A DNA stretch of 45,847 nt from an uncultured Clostridia bacterium. Lineage in GTDB: Bacteria; Bacillota; Clostridia; Christensenellales; Borkfalkiaceae. The notes under the pieces are model-generated. The model ran no database searches. It saw nothing but the letters and a program-made list of their open reading frames with translations, and had not been told where the DNA came from. Both the position numbers and the translations under genes were made by a program. Where the stretch lies: NCBI GenBank assembly GCA_947632195.1, contig CANROE010000016.1, forward strand, positions 1 through 45,847, written 5' to 3'. This document shows, piece by piece, positions 23,996 to 33,315 of the stretch; position 1 is the first letter of the stretch, and every line of letters begins with the position of its first letter.

Positions 23996-24254
23996 ATCGA
24001 TTATATTTAGCTATTTAAATTTATTATATGCAAACGAGGGGGGACGTGTTTCAAACGCTCTCGCGCAACCCTTTTTTTACGAAACAAACGGCCCTCTCCG
24101 CTTGGAAATTTTATGTAAATTCCTTGCTTTTCCCATTTGGTTGTAGTATAATAGAGAAGTTATCAAACAATTTTATGGGAAATTTTGTCGTTGTACCGAC
24201 GTATTGAAAAATCTGTGATTTGAAAACGACAAAAAGGTTATAATCTCAACTGAC
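23996..24254 (+). promoter_or_regulatory. Leader region of the polysaccharide locus
   Basis: TTGCTT (24124-24129), 17-bp spacer, TATAAT (24147-24152) is a good promoter. Downstream, TTTTGTCGTT (24183-24192) and AACGACAAAA (24225-24234) form a perfect 10-bp inverted repeat with a 32-base loop. A second TATAAT (24239-24244) lies 10 bases before the first ATG at 24255, which has no ribosome site. The stretch before 24120 holds nothing I recognise. Confidence 0.6.
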
Positions 24255-24923
24255 ATGTATAAACACTTTTTCAAACGAATGATAGATCTGTTCCTCTCTT
24301 TTTTGGGGATCATCTTGTTGGCTCTTCCCATGCTCGTCATTGCGATCGCGATCAAATGCGACAGCAGAGGCCCCGTCATGTTCAAGCAGAACAGAGTGGG
24401 CAAGAAGAAGAAAATTTTTAAAATATTGAAGTTTAGGACGATGCGCACCGACACCCCGCATGACGCGCCCACCCATGAGTTGAGCGACCCGAAGAAATGG
24501 ATCACGAAGGTGGGGGGATTTCTCCGTAAAACGTCTCTCGATGAACTGCCCCAGATCTTCAACATCTTTGTCGGGCAAATGTCGATCATCGGTCCCCGCC
24601 CCGCGCTTTGGAACCAGGAGGATCTCATCGCCGAGCGGGACATGTACGGCGCAAACGAAATCAGGCCGGGGCTTACCGGCTGGGCGCAGATCAACGGGCG
24701 CGACGAGTTGGAAATTCCAGTAAAAGCTGCCCTGGATGGAGAGTACGTCAAGCGCATGGGGTTTTTCTTCGATTGCAAGTGTTTCTTCGGCACGATTGCC
24801 GCAGTGTTCAAGCATGAAGGCGTCGTAGAGGGTGGCACGGGAGAAATGCATAGACAGGAAGAGGAGCAATTACGATCAGACGGGGTAGCGACGGGAACGG
24901 AACAACCGACGGAGAACGAATGA
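24255..24923 (+). CDS. Undecaprenyl-phosphate sugar phosphotransferase (initiating PGT)
   Basis: A 222-residue bacterial sugar transferase (PF02397), short PglC-like form. One N-terminal membrane helix (about residues 8-33), then FKQNRVGKKKKIFKILKFRTM, the catalytic KTSLDELPQIFNIFVGQMSIIGPRPAL with the Asp-Glu pair, and RPGLTGWAQINGRDELE. It moves a sugar-1-phosphate from its UDP form to undecaprenyl phosphate on the inner membrane, starting the repeat unit. The tail after residue 195 is acidic and variable. It is the first gene of the locus and overlaps the next gene by four bases. Confidence 0.9.
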   Translation: MYKHFFKRMIDLFLSFLGIILLALPMLVIAIAIKCDSRGPVMFKQNRVGKKKKIFKILKFRTMRTDTPHDAPTHELSDPKKWITKVGGFLRKTSLDELPQIFNIFVGQMSIIGPRPALWNQEDLIAERDMYGANEIRPGLTGWAQINGRDELEIPVKAALDGEYVKRMGFFFDCKCFFGTIAAVFKHEGVVEGGTGEMHRQEEEQLRSDGVATGTEQPTENE

Positions 24924-25792
24924 AAAGAATTTTGATCACGGGTGCAAACAGTTATATCGGGACCTCTTTTGAACACTATGTAACAGAGCGCTGCGCCGAA
25001 GAGTTTTCCGTTGATACGGTCGATATGACCGATCCTTCTTGGCGAGAGAAGGATTTTTCTTGCTATGACTGTGTTTTTCATGTTGCCGGTATTGCGCATT
25101 CCGACCGTGGGAAGATCAGTCCGGAAAAGGAAAAACTGTATCGGAGCGTGAATACCGATCTTACGGTAGAGACGGCGCGAAAGGCAAAAAAAGAAGGTGT
25201 AAAGCAATTCATTTTCATGAGCTCCGCGATCGTTTACGGGAAGAGCGCAAAAATCGGCAAACGGAAGGTCATTACCCGCGATACTGCCGCGATGCCCGAA
25301 AACGCCTACGGAGACAGCAAACTACAGGCGGAAAACGGCATAAAACCGCTTAACGATAAAGATTTCAGAGTCTGTATCCTTCGCCCGCCGATGATCTACG
25401 GGAAGAACTGCAAAGGAAATTATCAGACGCTGAAAAAGTTTGCGTTAAAGTTGAAATTCTTCCCCTATGTCAAAAACGAGCGGTCGATGCCGTATGTGGG
25501 AAATCTCTGCGAGTTTGTGCGGCTGATGATCGCAAACGAAGAGCGCGGAACATTTTTCCCGCAAAATGTGGAATACACCAACACCTCGGAGATGGTGAAG
25601 TTGATCGGGGCGGCACACGGCAAAAAAGTGCATCTCGTGAAGGGGTTCGGCTGGGCATTGAAACTGCTCGGACTTTTTACGGGGCTTGTCAATAAGGCGT
25701 TCGGCAGTTTGACATATGATAAAGAATTGAGCGCTTACAAAGAGCCGTATGCAAGCGTCTCTTTGCAAAAGAGTATCGAGGAAAGCGAATGA
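24920..25792 (+). CDS. NAD-dependent epimerase/dehydratase (extended SDR)
   Basis: A 290-residue extended short-chain dehydrogenase. GANSYIGTSFEHY is the NAD-binding glycine motif (one glycine replaced), VFHVAGIAHS follows, FIFMSSAIVYG supplies the serine and NAYGDSKLQAE is the YxxxK pair. Members next to PglC-type transferases usually act as 4-epimerases or 4-keto reductases that prepare the first sugar, for example a UDP-N-acetyl-6-deoxyhexosamine. The exact substrate cannot be read from sequence. Overlaps the genes on both sides by four bases. Confidence 0.8.
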   Translation: MKRILITGANSYIGTSFEHYVTERCAEEFSVDTVDMTDPSWREKDFSCYDCVFHVAGIAHSDRGKISPEKEKLYRSVNTDLTVETARKAKKEGVKQFIFMSSAIVYGKSAKIGKRKVITRDTAAMPENAYGDSKLQAENGIKPLNDKDFRVCILRPPMIYGKNCKGNYQTLKKFALKLKFFPYVKNERSMPYVGNLCEFVRLMIANEERGTFFPQNVEYTNTSEMVKLIGAAHGKKVHLVKGFGWALKLLGLFTGLVNKAFGSLTYDKELSAYKEPYASVSLQKSIEESE

Positions 25793-27015
25793 AGATCTTA
25801 TTTTTGTCCGTTTACGGAATTCAAGACAGCAACGACGGATATATCTACGCCGACCTGGTGCGGGAATTTGCGAGAAAGGGGCATTCGGTTTATGCGGTGA
25901 CTCCGACCCGCGGGCAGACGGAGAGCTATTCGGATGAAAACGGCGTTACGGTCATAAGAGTCAAAAACGGACAAGTCCAAAAGACAAGCAGGATCAAGAA
26001 GGTCATCAATCTTCTCACCCTTGAGAAGCATACGATCAGCGCGGTGAAGAAGTGCGCAAAAGGCGTAAAGTTCGATTTGATCGTCAACATGTGCTCCAAT
26101 CTTTGCTATGCAAAGACAGTGGCATATTTCAAAAAACGGGACAGAGCTGTAAACTACCTTTTATTGAAGGACATGCTCCCCCAAAATGCCGTTGACATCG
26201 GCATCATGGCGACGAGCGGTCCAATGGGGTTTGTCTATCGGCATTTCAAGAAAAAAGAAAAAAAGTTTTACCGCAATGCCGACTATATCGGTTGCATGAG
26301 CGAAGCGAATAGGGAATATGTAGTTCGCAATCACTCCGAGCTTGCGCCTGAAAGGGTGACGGTCGTTCCCAACAGTATCGAACCGCAGGACGTCTCTTTG
26401 GACGGCGCGGGGCGTGCGGCAATGCGGGAAAAATACGGCTTGCCGCAGGACAAAACGATCTTTATTTACGGGGGAAACCTCGGGAAACCACAGGATATTC
26501 CGTTTATCATCGAGTGCTTGCGCGCGCAGAAAGAAAATAACGAGGCGTTCTTCTTTATCGTCGGCGACGGCACCGAGTACGGAAAGCTCGAGCAGTTCAT
26601 GGAAACGGACAAGCCGTCGAACGTCAAACTGATGAAGCGGCTGCCCCGTGAAGATTTCGACGTCATGCTCGCGGCGTGCGACATCGGGCTCATCTTTCTC
26701 GACCATCGGTTTACCGTTCCCAATTATCCGTCGAGGCTACTTTCCTACATGCAGGCGGGGCTACCCGTTCTTGCCTGTACCGACCCGAATACCGACGTTG
26801 GCAAGGATATTGTGGCGGGCGGCTTCGGCTGGCAGTGTGAAAGCAACGACGCGGAAGCATTCGGGAAAGCGGTTCGTGAGGCGACACACGATAACAGCGG
26901 GAAACGCGAAGCGGCGTTGCGCTATTTGAAGGAAAATTTTACAGTCGAAAGGTGTTTTCGATTGATCATGAAAAGCGCGTTTAATTGCGAAGGAGAAGAG
27001 TATGCAGATCAGTAG
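25789..27015 (+). CDS. Glycosyltransferase family 4
   Basis: A 408-residue GT-B glycosyltransferase. The N-terminal acceptor domain has DLVREFARKGHSVYAVTP; the donor domain has VTVVPNSIEP, FIYGGNLGKPQDIPFIIECL, FFIVGDGTEYGKLEQF and NYPSRLLSYMQAGLPVLACTD with the ExxxxxxE-type region modified. Similar to WbuB-type enzymes that often add FucNAc residues; that fits the capE-capF-capG genes here, but the donor is inference. Confidence 0.85.
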   Translation: MKILFLSVYGIQDSNDGYIYADLVREFARKGHSVYAVTPTRGQTESYSDENGVTVIRVKNGQVQKTSRIKKVINLLTLEKHTISAVKKCAKGVKFDLIVNMCSNLCYAKTVAYFKKRDRAVNYLLLKDMLPQNAVDIGIMATSGPMGFVYRHFKKKEKKFYRNADYIGCMSEANREYVVRNHSELAPERVTVVPNSIEPQDVSLDGAGRAAMREKYGLPQDKTIFIYGGNLGKPQDIPFIIECLRAQKENNEAFFFIVGDGTEYGKLEQFMETDKPSNVKLMKRLPREDFDVMLAACDIGLIFLDHRFTVPNYPSRLLSYMQAGLPVLACTDPNTDVGKDIVAGGFGWQCESNDAEAFGKAVREATHDNSGKREAALRYLKENFTVERCFRLIMKSAFNCEGEEYADQ

Positions 27016-28099
27016 CAACAGAATGGACCTCGGTTTTTTCAAATATCAAAAGGAATTTGAGGAAAAGGCGCTCGAGGTCCTCCGTTCCGGAAGGTATATC
27101 CTTGGACCTGAGGTCGAGGCCTTTGAACGGGAATTCGCGGAATATACAGGCGGGAAGTATTGTGTCGGAGTCGCAAACGGACTTGACGCTCTTTGGCTTG
27201 CGGTGCGTATTCTCGGGATCGGCAAGGGCGATGAGGTGATCGTTCAAGGAAATACCTATATCGCCAGCGTCATGGGGATCACCATAAACGGCGCGACTCC
27301 CATATTTGTTGAACCGAATGAGTATTTCGCGATCGACGCCGATAAAATCGAGGCGTTGATCACGGAGCGCACGAAGGCGATCATGGTCGTACACCTCTAT
27401 GGAATTGCCGCCGATATGGAGAAGATCACGGCGATCTGCAGAAGACACGGCTTAAAATTGATAGAGGACTGCGCACAATCGCATGGCGCTCTGTATGACG
27501 GTCACATGACGGGGACGTTCGGCGACGTCGGTTGCTTCTCCTTTTATCCCACAAAAAATTTGGGTGCGTTCGGGGACGGCGGCGCCGTTGTAGTAGACGA
27601 TGAGAATTTGGCGAAACTGTTTAGGATCTATCGCAACTACGGAAGCGAGAAACGGTATTACAATAAAGTAGTGGGGGCAAATTCGAGGTTGGACGAGTTG
27701 CAAGCCGGGTTGCTCCGTGTGAGATTGAAGCACCTTGAGGAGATCACCGCAGAAAAGATAGCGCTTGCAGAGAGATATTCGGCGGAGATAAAAAATCCGT
27801 TGATCACTTTGCCTCAAACGCCCGCCAATACGAGGGCGGTGTGGCACCAGTATGTCATAAGGTGCGAGAAACGGGATGAGCTTATGGAATATTTGGAGAA
27901 GAGAGGGATCGGCACCTTGATCCATTATCCGATCCCTCCGCACCTTTCCGAGGCCTACGCCTATTTGAAAATTGAAAAAGGCTCGCTTCCGATTACCGAG
28001 CACTTTGCCAATACAGTTTTATCGCTTCCCATTTATAATGGCATGACCGATGAGGAACAAAGTTATGTGATTGCTTGTCTTAATGAGTTCGGAGCGTAG
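27002..28099 (+). CDS. DegT/DnrJ/EryC1/StrS sugar aminotransferase (FdtB/QdtB-like)
   Basis: A 365-residue PLP-dependent sugar-nucleotide aminotransferase. Visible: RSGRYILGPEVEAFEREFAEYTG, VGVANGLDALWLAVRILGIGKGDEV, LIEDCAQSHGALYDG, and CFSFYPTKNLGAFGDGGAVVV with the PLP lysine, then RNYGSEKRYYNKVVGANSRLDELQAGLL and IGTLIHYPIPPHLSEAY. With the ketoisomerase that follows it should form a dTDP-3-amino-3,6-dideoxyhexose (Fuc3N or Qui3N). Overlaps the GT4 gene by 14 bases. Confidence 0.9.
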   Translation: MQISSNRMDLGFFKYQKEFEEKALEVLRSGRYILGPEVEAFEREFAEYTGGKYCVGVANGLDALWLAVRILGIGKGDEVIVQGNTYIASVMGITINGATPIFVEPNEYFAIDADKIEALITERTKAIMVVHLYGIAADMEKITAICRRHGLKLIEDCAQSHGALYDGHMTGTFGDVGCFSFYPTKNLGAFGDGGAVVVDDENLAKLFRIYRNYGSEKRYYNKVVGANSRLDELQAGLLRVRLKHLEEITAEKIALAERYSAEIKNPLITLPQTPANTRAVWHQYVIRCEKRDELMEYLEKRGIGTLIHYPIPPHLSEAYAYLKIEKGSLPITEHFANTVLSLPIYNGMTDEEQSYVIACLNEFGA

Positions 28100-28102
28100 A
28101 GT

Positions 28103-28525
28103 ATGACCCAAACAGTTGATGATTGTAAGTTATTTGAGTTAAAGGATCTCGGTGATGAGCGCGGCGGCATGGTCTCGATCGAGGGAGGTAAAAGCATTCC
28201 GTTTGACATCAAGCGGGTATTTTACACATTCGGAACGGATAAGAAAGCCGTGCGGGGATGTCACGCCAATCGCTACTCCGATTTTTTCATTGTGAATGTA
28301 AAGGGCAGTGCTAAGGTGGCTGTGTTCGATGGGCTCTCACGCAAGGAATTCGAACTCAGCCGTCCTGATTTTGGGCTGTTTATTCCCAGGATGATTTGGA
28401 AGGAGATGTATGATTTTTCCGAAGACTGCGTGATGATGGTGCTTGCCGACACGCACTATGATGCCACGGAATATATAAAAGACTTGGAAAAATACAAGGG
28501 GATCGTAACAAATCCGAATGCTTAA
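28103..28525 (+). CDS. Sugar 3,4-ketoisomerase (FdtA/QdtA, WxcM-like cupin)
   Basis: A 140-residue WxcM-like cupin (PF05523): DLGDERGGMVSIEGGKSIPFDIKRVFY, AVRGCHANRYSDFFIVNVKGSAKVAVFDG, LFIPRMIWKEMYDFSEDCVMMVLADTHYD. It should convert dTDP-4-keto-6-deoxyglucose to the 3-keto isomer used by the aminotransferase upstream. The HAH pair of characterised FdtA is His54-Ala-Asn56 here; HAN is, to my memory, common in a Firmicute subfamily, so activity is likely but not certain. Three bases separate it from the aminotransferase. Confidence 0.85.
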   Translation: MTQTVDDCKLFELKDLGDERGGMVSIEGGKSIPFDIKRVFYTFGTDKKAVRGCHANRYSDFFIVNVKGSAKVAVFDGLSRKEFELSRPDFGLFIPRMIWKEMYDFSEDCVMMVLADTHYDATEYIKDLEKYKGIVTNPNA

Positions 28526-29573
28526 TTTCTGTACACTGTTCGACAGCAACTATCTCGATAAGTTTTTGGCGATGTATGAATCTTTGGAAGAGGCGCATGC
28601 CGATTTTACAATCTATGTGATGTGCTTTGACAAGAGGACGCACGAGATCCTTACAACCATGCAGAAGCCGCATATCGTTTTCGACGATGTCGTCGAACTT
28701 GAAACTCGGTATCCGAAGCTTCACGAATTGAAAAATTTGCGCTCCAAAGCAGAATACTGTTGGACGTGTACGGCTGCGTCGATCGAATTTTTTCTTCTGA
28801 AATATTCTTTGGAGAATTGCACTTATATCGATGCAGATTTGTATTTCTATCAAGATCCCGCCGTGTTGTTCGAAGAGATCGCGGAGAGCGGTTCAGACAT
28901 CGCAATTATAGAGCATCGTTACAATGCGGATGCGAAGGATGCGGAAACGAGCGGGAAATATTGCGTCGAATTTAATTTTTTCAGCAATTCCGAGAGGGGG
29001 AGAGAAGCCCTCGCGTGGTGGAAAGAGAGGTGCTTCGAATGGTGTTACCAAAAGTTCGAGCCTGCCACGGAAGAACATGTGGCGCGATACGGGGACCAGA
29101 AATATCTTGAAATGTTCCCGGTGTTGTTCCGAGACGTGCACGTTATGAAACATCTCGGAGCGGGGATCGCTCCTTGGAATCTGAAACAATATCGCTTGGT
29201 TTCGCGGGGAAACGAAATACAGTTGGAACATCTCTCAACAGGCTGGAGAGGGCCGCTTGTATTTTACCATTTCCAAAATTTTAAGTATATCAGCGAGAAC
29301 ACGGTCAATATTAATTCGCAGTGTAAAGATAAGCAGTTAAAATATGCGATATACTATCCTTACGTTTACCGTCTTCATCGCATTCGGCATGAGCTTCGCG
29401 AGCAATATCATCTCGAGATTTCCACGAGAAAGAGCTATTCGAGCAATCGCCTGAAAGCATTTATTCAGCGATATATCATGCCGTATCGCGTGAAGATTCC
29501 GTCCGACGTGGTGCACTTCAAGAAAGTGAAAGAGGCGGTGGAACGTTTGGAAATTTTGCCGGAGGGGAACTGA
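28518..29573 (+). CDS. Putative GT-A type glycosyltransferase
   Basis: A 351-residue protein with features of GT-A nucleotide-sugar transferases: an N-terminal MLNFCTLFDSNYLDKFLAMYESL Rossmann start, CTYIDADLYFYQDP with the DxD metal motif (Asp105, Asp107), VEFNFFSNSERGREALAWWKERC, YGDQKYLEMFP and GAGIAPWNL, the plan of GT8-like enzymes. No membrane segment. Donor and acceptor unknown. Overlaps the previous gene by 8 bases. Confidence 0.75.
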   Translation: MLNFCTLFDSNYLDKFLAMYESLEEAHADFTIYVMCFDKRTHEILTTMQKPHIVFDDVVELETRYPKLHELKNLRSKAEYCWTCTAASIEFFLLKYSLENCTYIDADLYFYQDPAVLFEEIAESGSDIAIIEHRYNADAKDAETSGKYCVEFNFFSNSERGREALAWWKERCFEWCYQKFEPATEEHVARYGDQKYLEMFPVLFRDVHVMKHLGAGIAPWNLKQYRLVSRGNEIQLEHLSTGWRGPLVFYHFQNFKYISENTVNINSQCKDKQLKYAIYYPYVYRLHRIRHELREQYHLEISTRKSYSSNRLKAFIQRYIMPYRVKIPSDVVHFKKVKEAVERLEILPEGN

Positions 29574-30716
29574 GTGGACGCAGGGCGGTTAAAAATTTTA
29601 TACCTTACAAACATACCGGCGCCTTATACCGTAGATTTTTACAACGAGTTGGGACAGTATGTCGATTTAACCGTGCTGTTTGAGCGCGCGACTGCCGATA
29701 ACCGCGAAAAAGATTGGTTTTCCGTTGGCGGGAGTAATTTTCATACCGTGGTCTTGAACGGGAAAAAGTATGGGGATGAAATGGCGCTGTGCCTGGATGT
29801 AAAAAAATATCTTACTCGAGACTATGACCTTGTGATCATAGGGAATTACGCTTCGCTTACGGGGATGATCTCAGTACATAGGTTAAATCGGAAGAAGATT
29901 CCCTATGCGATCCACGCAGACGGTGCACTCATACACAAGGAAAGCGCCCTCAAACGGTTTGTTAAAAAGAGGATGTTTCGCCACGCCTGTGCTTTCTTCT
30001 CGTCGGGTGAAGTTACGGATGCGTATTTCAAGCGTTATCTCAAAAAAGATATCCCGATTTTCCGCTATCCTTTTACGTCCTTGCGAGAATCGGACTTGAC
30101 GGAGCACGCTCTTTCCCATTCTGAGAAGGTTGCGTTAAGGAGTAAATCTATTTTCGGAGAGGAATACGTCATCCTTTATGTGGGGAGTATTATCGAAAGA
30201 AAAGGGACGGATATTTTGATCAAAACAGCGGCTCTGTTGCCGAAGAATACAGGTGTGCACATTGTCGGTGGGGATGCGACAGAGGAGTTATCACTACTCA
30301 TGGAGCGCAATCGGGTCACCAACGTCACATTCCATCCTTTTGCCCCGAAAGAGCAGGTTCTGAAGTATATGCGAGCAGCGGATCTGTTTGTTTTCCCGAC
30401 GCGGGAGGATATTTGGGGGTTGGTTGTAAATGAAGCGATGTCGCAGGGAGTTCCTGTAATTACCAGCGATAAATGCGGAGCGGGACTTGAACTTATTCAA
30501 GACAGTTTCCGCGGATCGATCGTGAGATCGGAGGACCCGATTCTTTGGGCGCAGACGATCACAGAATATTTAGAGAACGCAGACAAGTTGGATCGTGCTT
30601 CTATAGCATGTCTGGAATATATCAAAGACTACACCATAGAAAAAATGGCAAAAATATATTTCGATGCCATTAAAGAAATTTGTGAAAACCATAAGCGGGA
30701 TCTGTCAAGGGAATAA
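29574..30716 (+). CDS. Glycosyltransferase family 4
   Basis: A 380-residue GT4 enzyme: ILYLTNIPAPYTVDFYNELG at the start, ILYVGSIIERKGTDILIKTAALLPK, VHIVGGDATEELSLLMERN and ADLFVFPTREDIWGLVVNEAMSQGVPVITSDKCGAG, containing the ExxxxxxE donor motif. The start is GTG at 29574, directly after the previous stop, with GGAGGGGAAC as ribosome site. It probably adds one sugar of the repeat unit at the cytoplasmic face. Confidence 0.88.
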   Translation: MDAGRLKILYLTNIPAPYTVDFYNELGQYVDLTVLFERATADNREKDWFSVGGSNFHTVVLNGKKYGDEMALCLDVKKYLTRDYDLVIIGNYASLTGMISVHRLNRKKIPYAIHADGALIHKESALKRFVKKRMFRHACAFFSSGEVTDAYFKRYLKKDIPIFRYPFTSLRESDLTEHALSHSEKVALRSKSIFGEEYVILYVGSIIERKGTDILIKTAALLPKNTGVHIVGGDATEELSLLMERNRVTNVTFHPFAPKEQVLKYMRAADLFVFPTREDIWGLVVNEAMSQGVPVITSDKCGAGLELIQDSFRGSIVRSEDPILWAQTITEYLENADKLDRASIACLEYIKDYTIEKMAKIYFDAIKEICENHKRDLSRE

Positions 30717-30724
30717 GCTCTGAA

Positions 30725-31897
30725 ATGCTCATATATTTAGTTTTGCTGGCGACAATCATTTTAGTAGGCGTGCTTTGTTCTTTGAACGGAAGTACACCGA
30801 AGAAAAAAAAGATTTTCTGCAACATTACCATCGTTTTGATCTGTTTGGTACAATGTTTGCGCGATCCCAGCATCGGAGAAGACACAAGCCATTACATACA
30901 ATGGTTCAATGAATATTGTAATATGGCTCATATTGAGAGCTTATATCATCCTTCGCGCGACATTGAGTTGGGATATAGCATAATCAACATCGTTTTGTCA
31001 AGGCTCACAAAGAATCCTCAGGTACTCATTGCTGTAATTAGTATTCTGATTACGACTCTGCACATCAAGTTTATCGAGAAAAACTCAAAAGATCCTTTGC
31101 TTAGCGTTCTTTTGTATTTTGGGTTGAATTTCTTCTTGACTGCGATGGTTTCTTGGCGGCAATTTATTGCAATGGGTATCGTATTTTGGATCTATCCGTT
31201 GATGTTAAAGAGGAAGTATGTAAAAGCATTTTTCGTATTAGTGGCAAGTATGTTGTTCCACGATACCGCCATCATTTTTGCGGTAGCGTTGCTGGCGGCA
31301 TTTTTATTCAGTAAATACAGCAAGGGAAGTTTATGGATCTTGATCATTGGACTGATCATAATTCCGTTTATAAACATCCCTCTGCAGTGGATCTTAAAAA
31401 TTATGCCGGCATATCAAATTTATTTTACTACGATCCCCTCGACCAATGGCGTAGGGAAATTGAGATGGGTGTATATTATTGCGGAAACGATCATTGTACT
31501 GGCGGTTGCTTACCGTTTGAGCAAAGGTCGCAAAATTGATATCAAAAATAATACGGAGGGGGACAAGCGGGCTACCCCGAAAAATCAAAATGGACGGAAT
31601 GTCAACTCCGTGCATTCTTCCGAGGTAATCGCAAAAAGGAAGCGCATTGCAATATTAGCTACAATAATGGCATATGCCGTATTGTGCGGTTTGCTTGCGA
31701 AGTATATACCCTATATGTTCCGGCTTGGATATTATTTCGACTTCTTTTTGCTTTTGCTCGTTCCGGAGCTGTTGCCGCAAGGATCTGGCTCTGCTACCAT
31801 GTATAAAGTTTTGATTGCAGGAATGTGCATCGTGCTTTTTGTGTATTATCTGTCGGTTAACGCAGGACAAACCGTGCCATACAAATTTTTCTTTTAA
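30725..31897 (+). CDS. EpsG/Wzy-type polysaccharide polymerase
   Basis: A 390-residue integral membrane protein with about ten helices. RDPSIGEDTSHYIQWFNEY, RDIELGYSIINIVLS, AMVSWRQFIAMGIVFW and SMLFHDTAIIFAVALLA are the hallmarks of the EpsG family (PF14897). A hydrophilic loop of about 40 residues (near 270-310, NNTEGDKRATPKNQNGRN) is unusual. It should join repeat units on the outer face of the membrane. This and the next genes are the most AT-rich of the locus. Confidence 0.85.
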   Translation: MLIYLVLLATIILVGVLCSLNGSTPKKKKIFCNITIVLICLVQCLRDPSIGEDTSHYIQWFNEYCNMAHIESLYHPSRDIELGYSIINIVLSRLTKNPQVLIAVISILITTLHIKFIEKNSKDPLLSVLLYFGLNFFLTAMVSWRQFIAMGIVFWIYPLMLKRKYVKAFFVLVASMLFHDTAIIFAVALLAAFLFSKYSKGSLWILIIGLIIIPFINIPLQWILKIMPAYQIYFTTIPSTNGVGKLRWVYIIAETIIVLAVAYRLSKGRKIDIKNNTEGDKRATPKNQNGRNVNSVHSSEVIAKRKRIAILATIMAYAVLCGLLAKYIPYMFRLGYYFDFFLLLLVPELLPQGSGSATMYKVLIAGMCIVLFVYYLSVNAGQTVPYKFFF

Positions 31898-31917
31898 AAG
31901 AGGGGACGTGATCTTAA

Positions 31918-33315
31918 ATGATTAAAAAAATAATTATTTACGGATTGGGGATATTCTTCTCCAAAATCATCGTTTTTCTTCTCGTGCCGATATATACGAG
32001 GTGCTTTTCGAAAGCCGATTATGGTTATTACGACGTTCTCATCTCAAACATCACGATGGTCGTTTCCATCACGTTTGTTGAGGTATGGTCGGGGATCATC
32101 CGCTTTGTTTTCGATGATGAGCGACCGTATCGCCCGATCAAAAGTTTTTTAGTCATTCTGCCAGCCCTTTTGGTTCTGTATGCCGTAGGGATCATCGTCT
32201 TGGCGCAGATCATGGAGCTGAAATACGTTACGCTCACGGTCGTTTACGGGCTGTGTTATCTGCTGTTTACGGTCTATAACAGCATTTGTCGGGGACTTGG
32301 CAAAAACGTAGATTATGTAGTTTCCGGTGTGATCAGTACTGTCCTCGCATGCGGTCTCGGCGTTCTGTTTGGGGCGGTTTTGAAATACGGCATCGCAAGC
32401 CTTCTTGTTGCGCAGATCATCGGCTATGCGTGCGCGGTGATCTATTCCGAAATCAGAACAAAAGCCGTATTCCGTTCCTTGAAGGAAAAAATCAACAAAA
32501 AACAGATCAAGGAAATGATTTTGTACTGTTTACCGCTCATGGTCAACTCCTTTTCTTTCCTGTTTTTGGGGACATTCAACAAAAATATCGTCTTGGACAG
32601 GCTCGGAGAGGATATGAGCGGGTACTATGCATTTATCCTGAAATTCACCAGCATCTTGTCCGTCTTGATTTCCATTTATTCTCTCGCTTGGCAGGAAGTT
32701 GCCTTCCAAAATGCGGAGAATGGGGAAAGAGATCGAATTTTCAGCTACTACATAAATGCATTCGTGCGATTTGTCGGGCTTCTCGTACCGGTCTATTGTC
32801 TCGTTTTATACTATGCTGCTCCGATCATAGGCGGCTCTCAATATACAGACACGGTACAATATATGCCTTTGGCAATTCTCGCAACGTTTATTTCTGAGTT
32901 TTCGGGCATTCTCAGCGTTGTGATCGCAGTAAGCAAAAAAGGGCTGCACATTTTGCTTTCCACGGTCGTCGGCGCGGCTACAAATATTACGATCGTCTTG
33001 CTTTCGATAAAGAGCTTTGGGATCGACGGGGCGAGTCTCGGGCTGTTTATTGGTTTCCTGTTTGCGGGACTCTATCGTTTTTTTGCGGGAAGACGGAAAT
33101 ACAAAATTAAACTCAGTTACGGAGCGTGGCTGGTGTTTTTCATAGAAATGTTCATCACCATTTTGTGCTTCCAATTCGGCAAGTGGTGGGTGATCGTTCC
33201 GGCAATTTTGATCGCATTGGGTGTATGGGGCATTGTCAACCGCAACGAGATCAAATCGATACTGCGGAAGGGCAAAACGCTCCTTTCAAAAGCGAAAAAA
33301 GAGAGTGAAGCATGA
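31918..33315 (+). CDS. Wzx-type oligosaccharide flippase
   Basis: A 465-residue MATE/MVF-like polysaccharide transporter with about 12-14 membrane helices: IIIYGLGIFFSKIIVFLLVPIYTRCFSKADYGYYDVL, LPLMVNSFSFLFLGTFNKNIVLDRLG and YMPLAILATFISEFSGILSVVIAVSKKG. It would turn the undecaprenyl-linked unit to the outer face, next to the polymerase encoded just upstream. The C-terminus is basic (RNEIKSILRKGKTLLSKAKK). It overlaps licD by four bases. Confidence 0.9.
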   Translation: MIKKIIIYGLGIFFSKIIVFLLVPIYTRCFSKADYGYYDVLISNITMVVSITFVEVWSGIIRFVFDDERPYRPIKSFLVILPALLVLYAVGIIVLAQIMELKYVTLTVVYGLCYLLFTVYNSICRGLGKNVDYVVSGVISTVLACGLGVLFGAVLKYGIASLLVAQIIGYACAVIYSEIRTKAVFRSLKEKINKKQIKEMILYCLPLMVNSFSFLFLGTFNKNIVLDRLGEDMSGYYAFILKFTSILSVLISIYSLAWQEVAFQNAENGERDRIFSYYINAFVRFVGLLVPVYCLVLYYAAPIIGGSQYTDTVQYMPLAILATFISEFSGILSVVIAVSKKGLHILLSTVVGAATNITIVLLSIKSFGIDGASLGLFIGFLFAGLYRFFAGRRKYKIKLSYGAWLVFFIEMFITILCFQFGKWWVIVPAILIALGVWGIVNRNEIKSILRKGKTLLSKAKKESEA

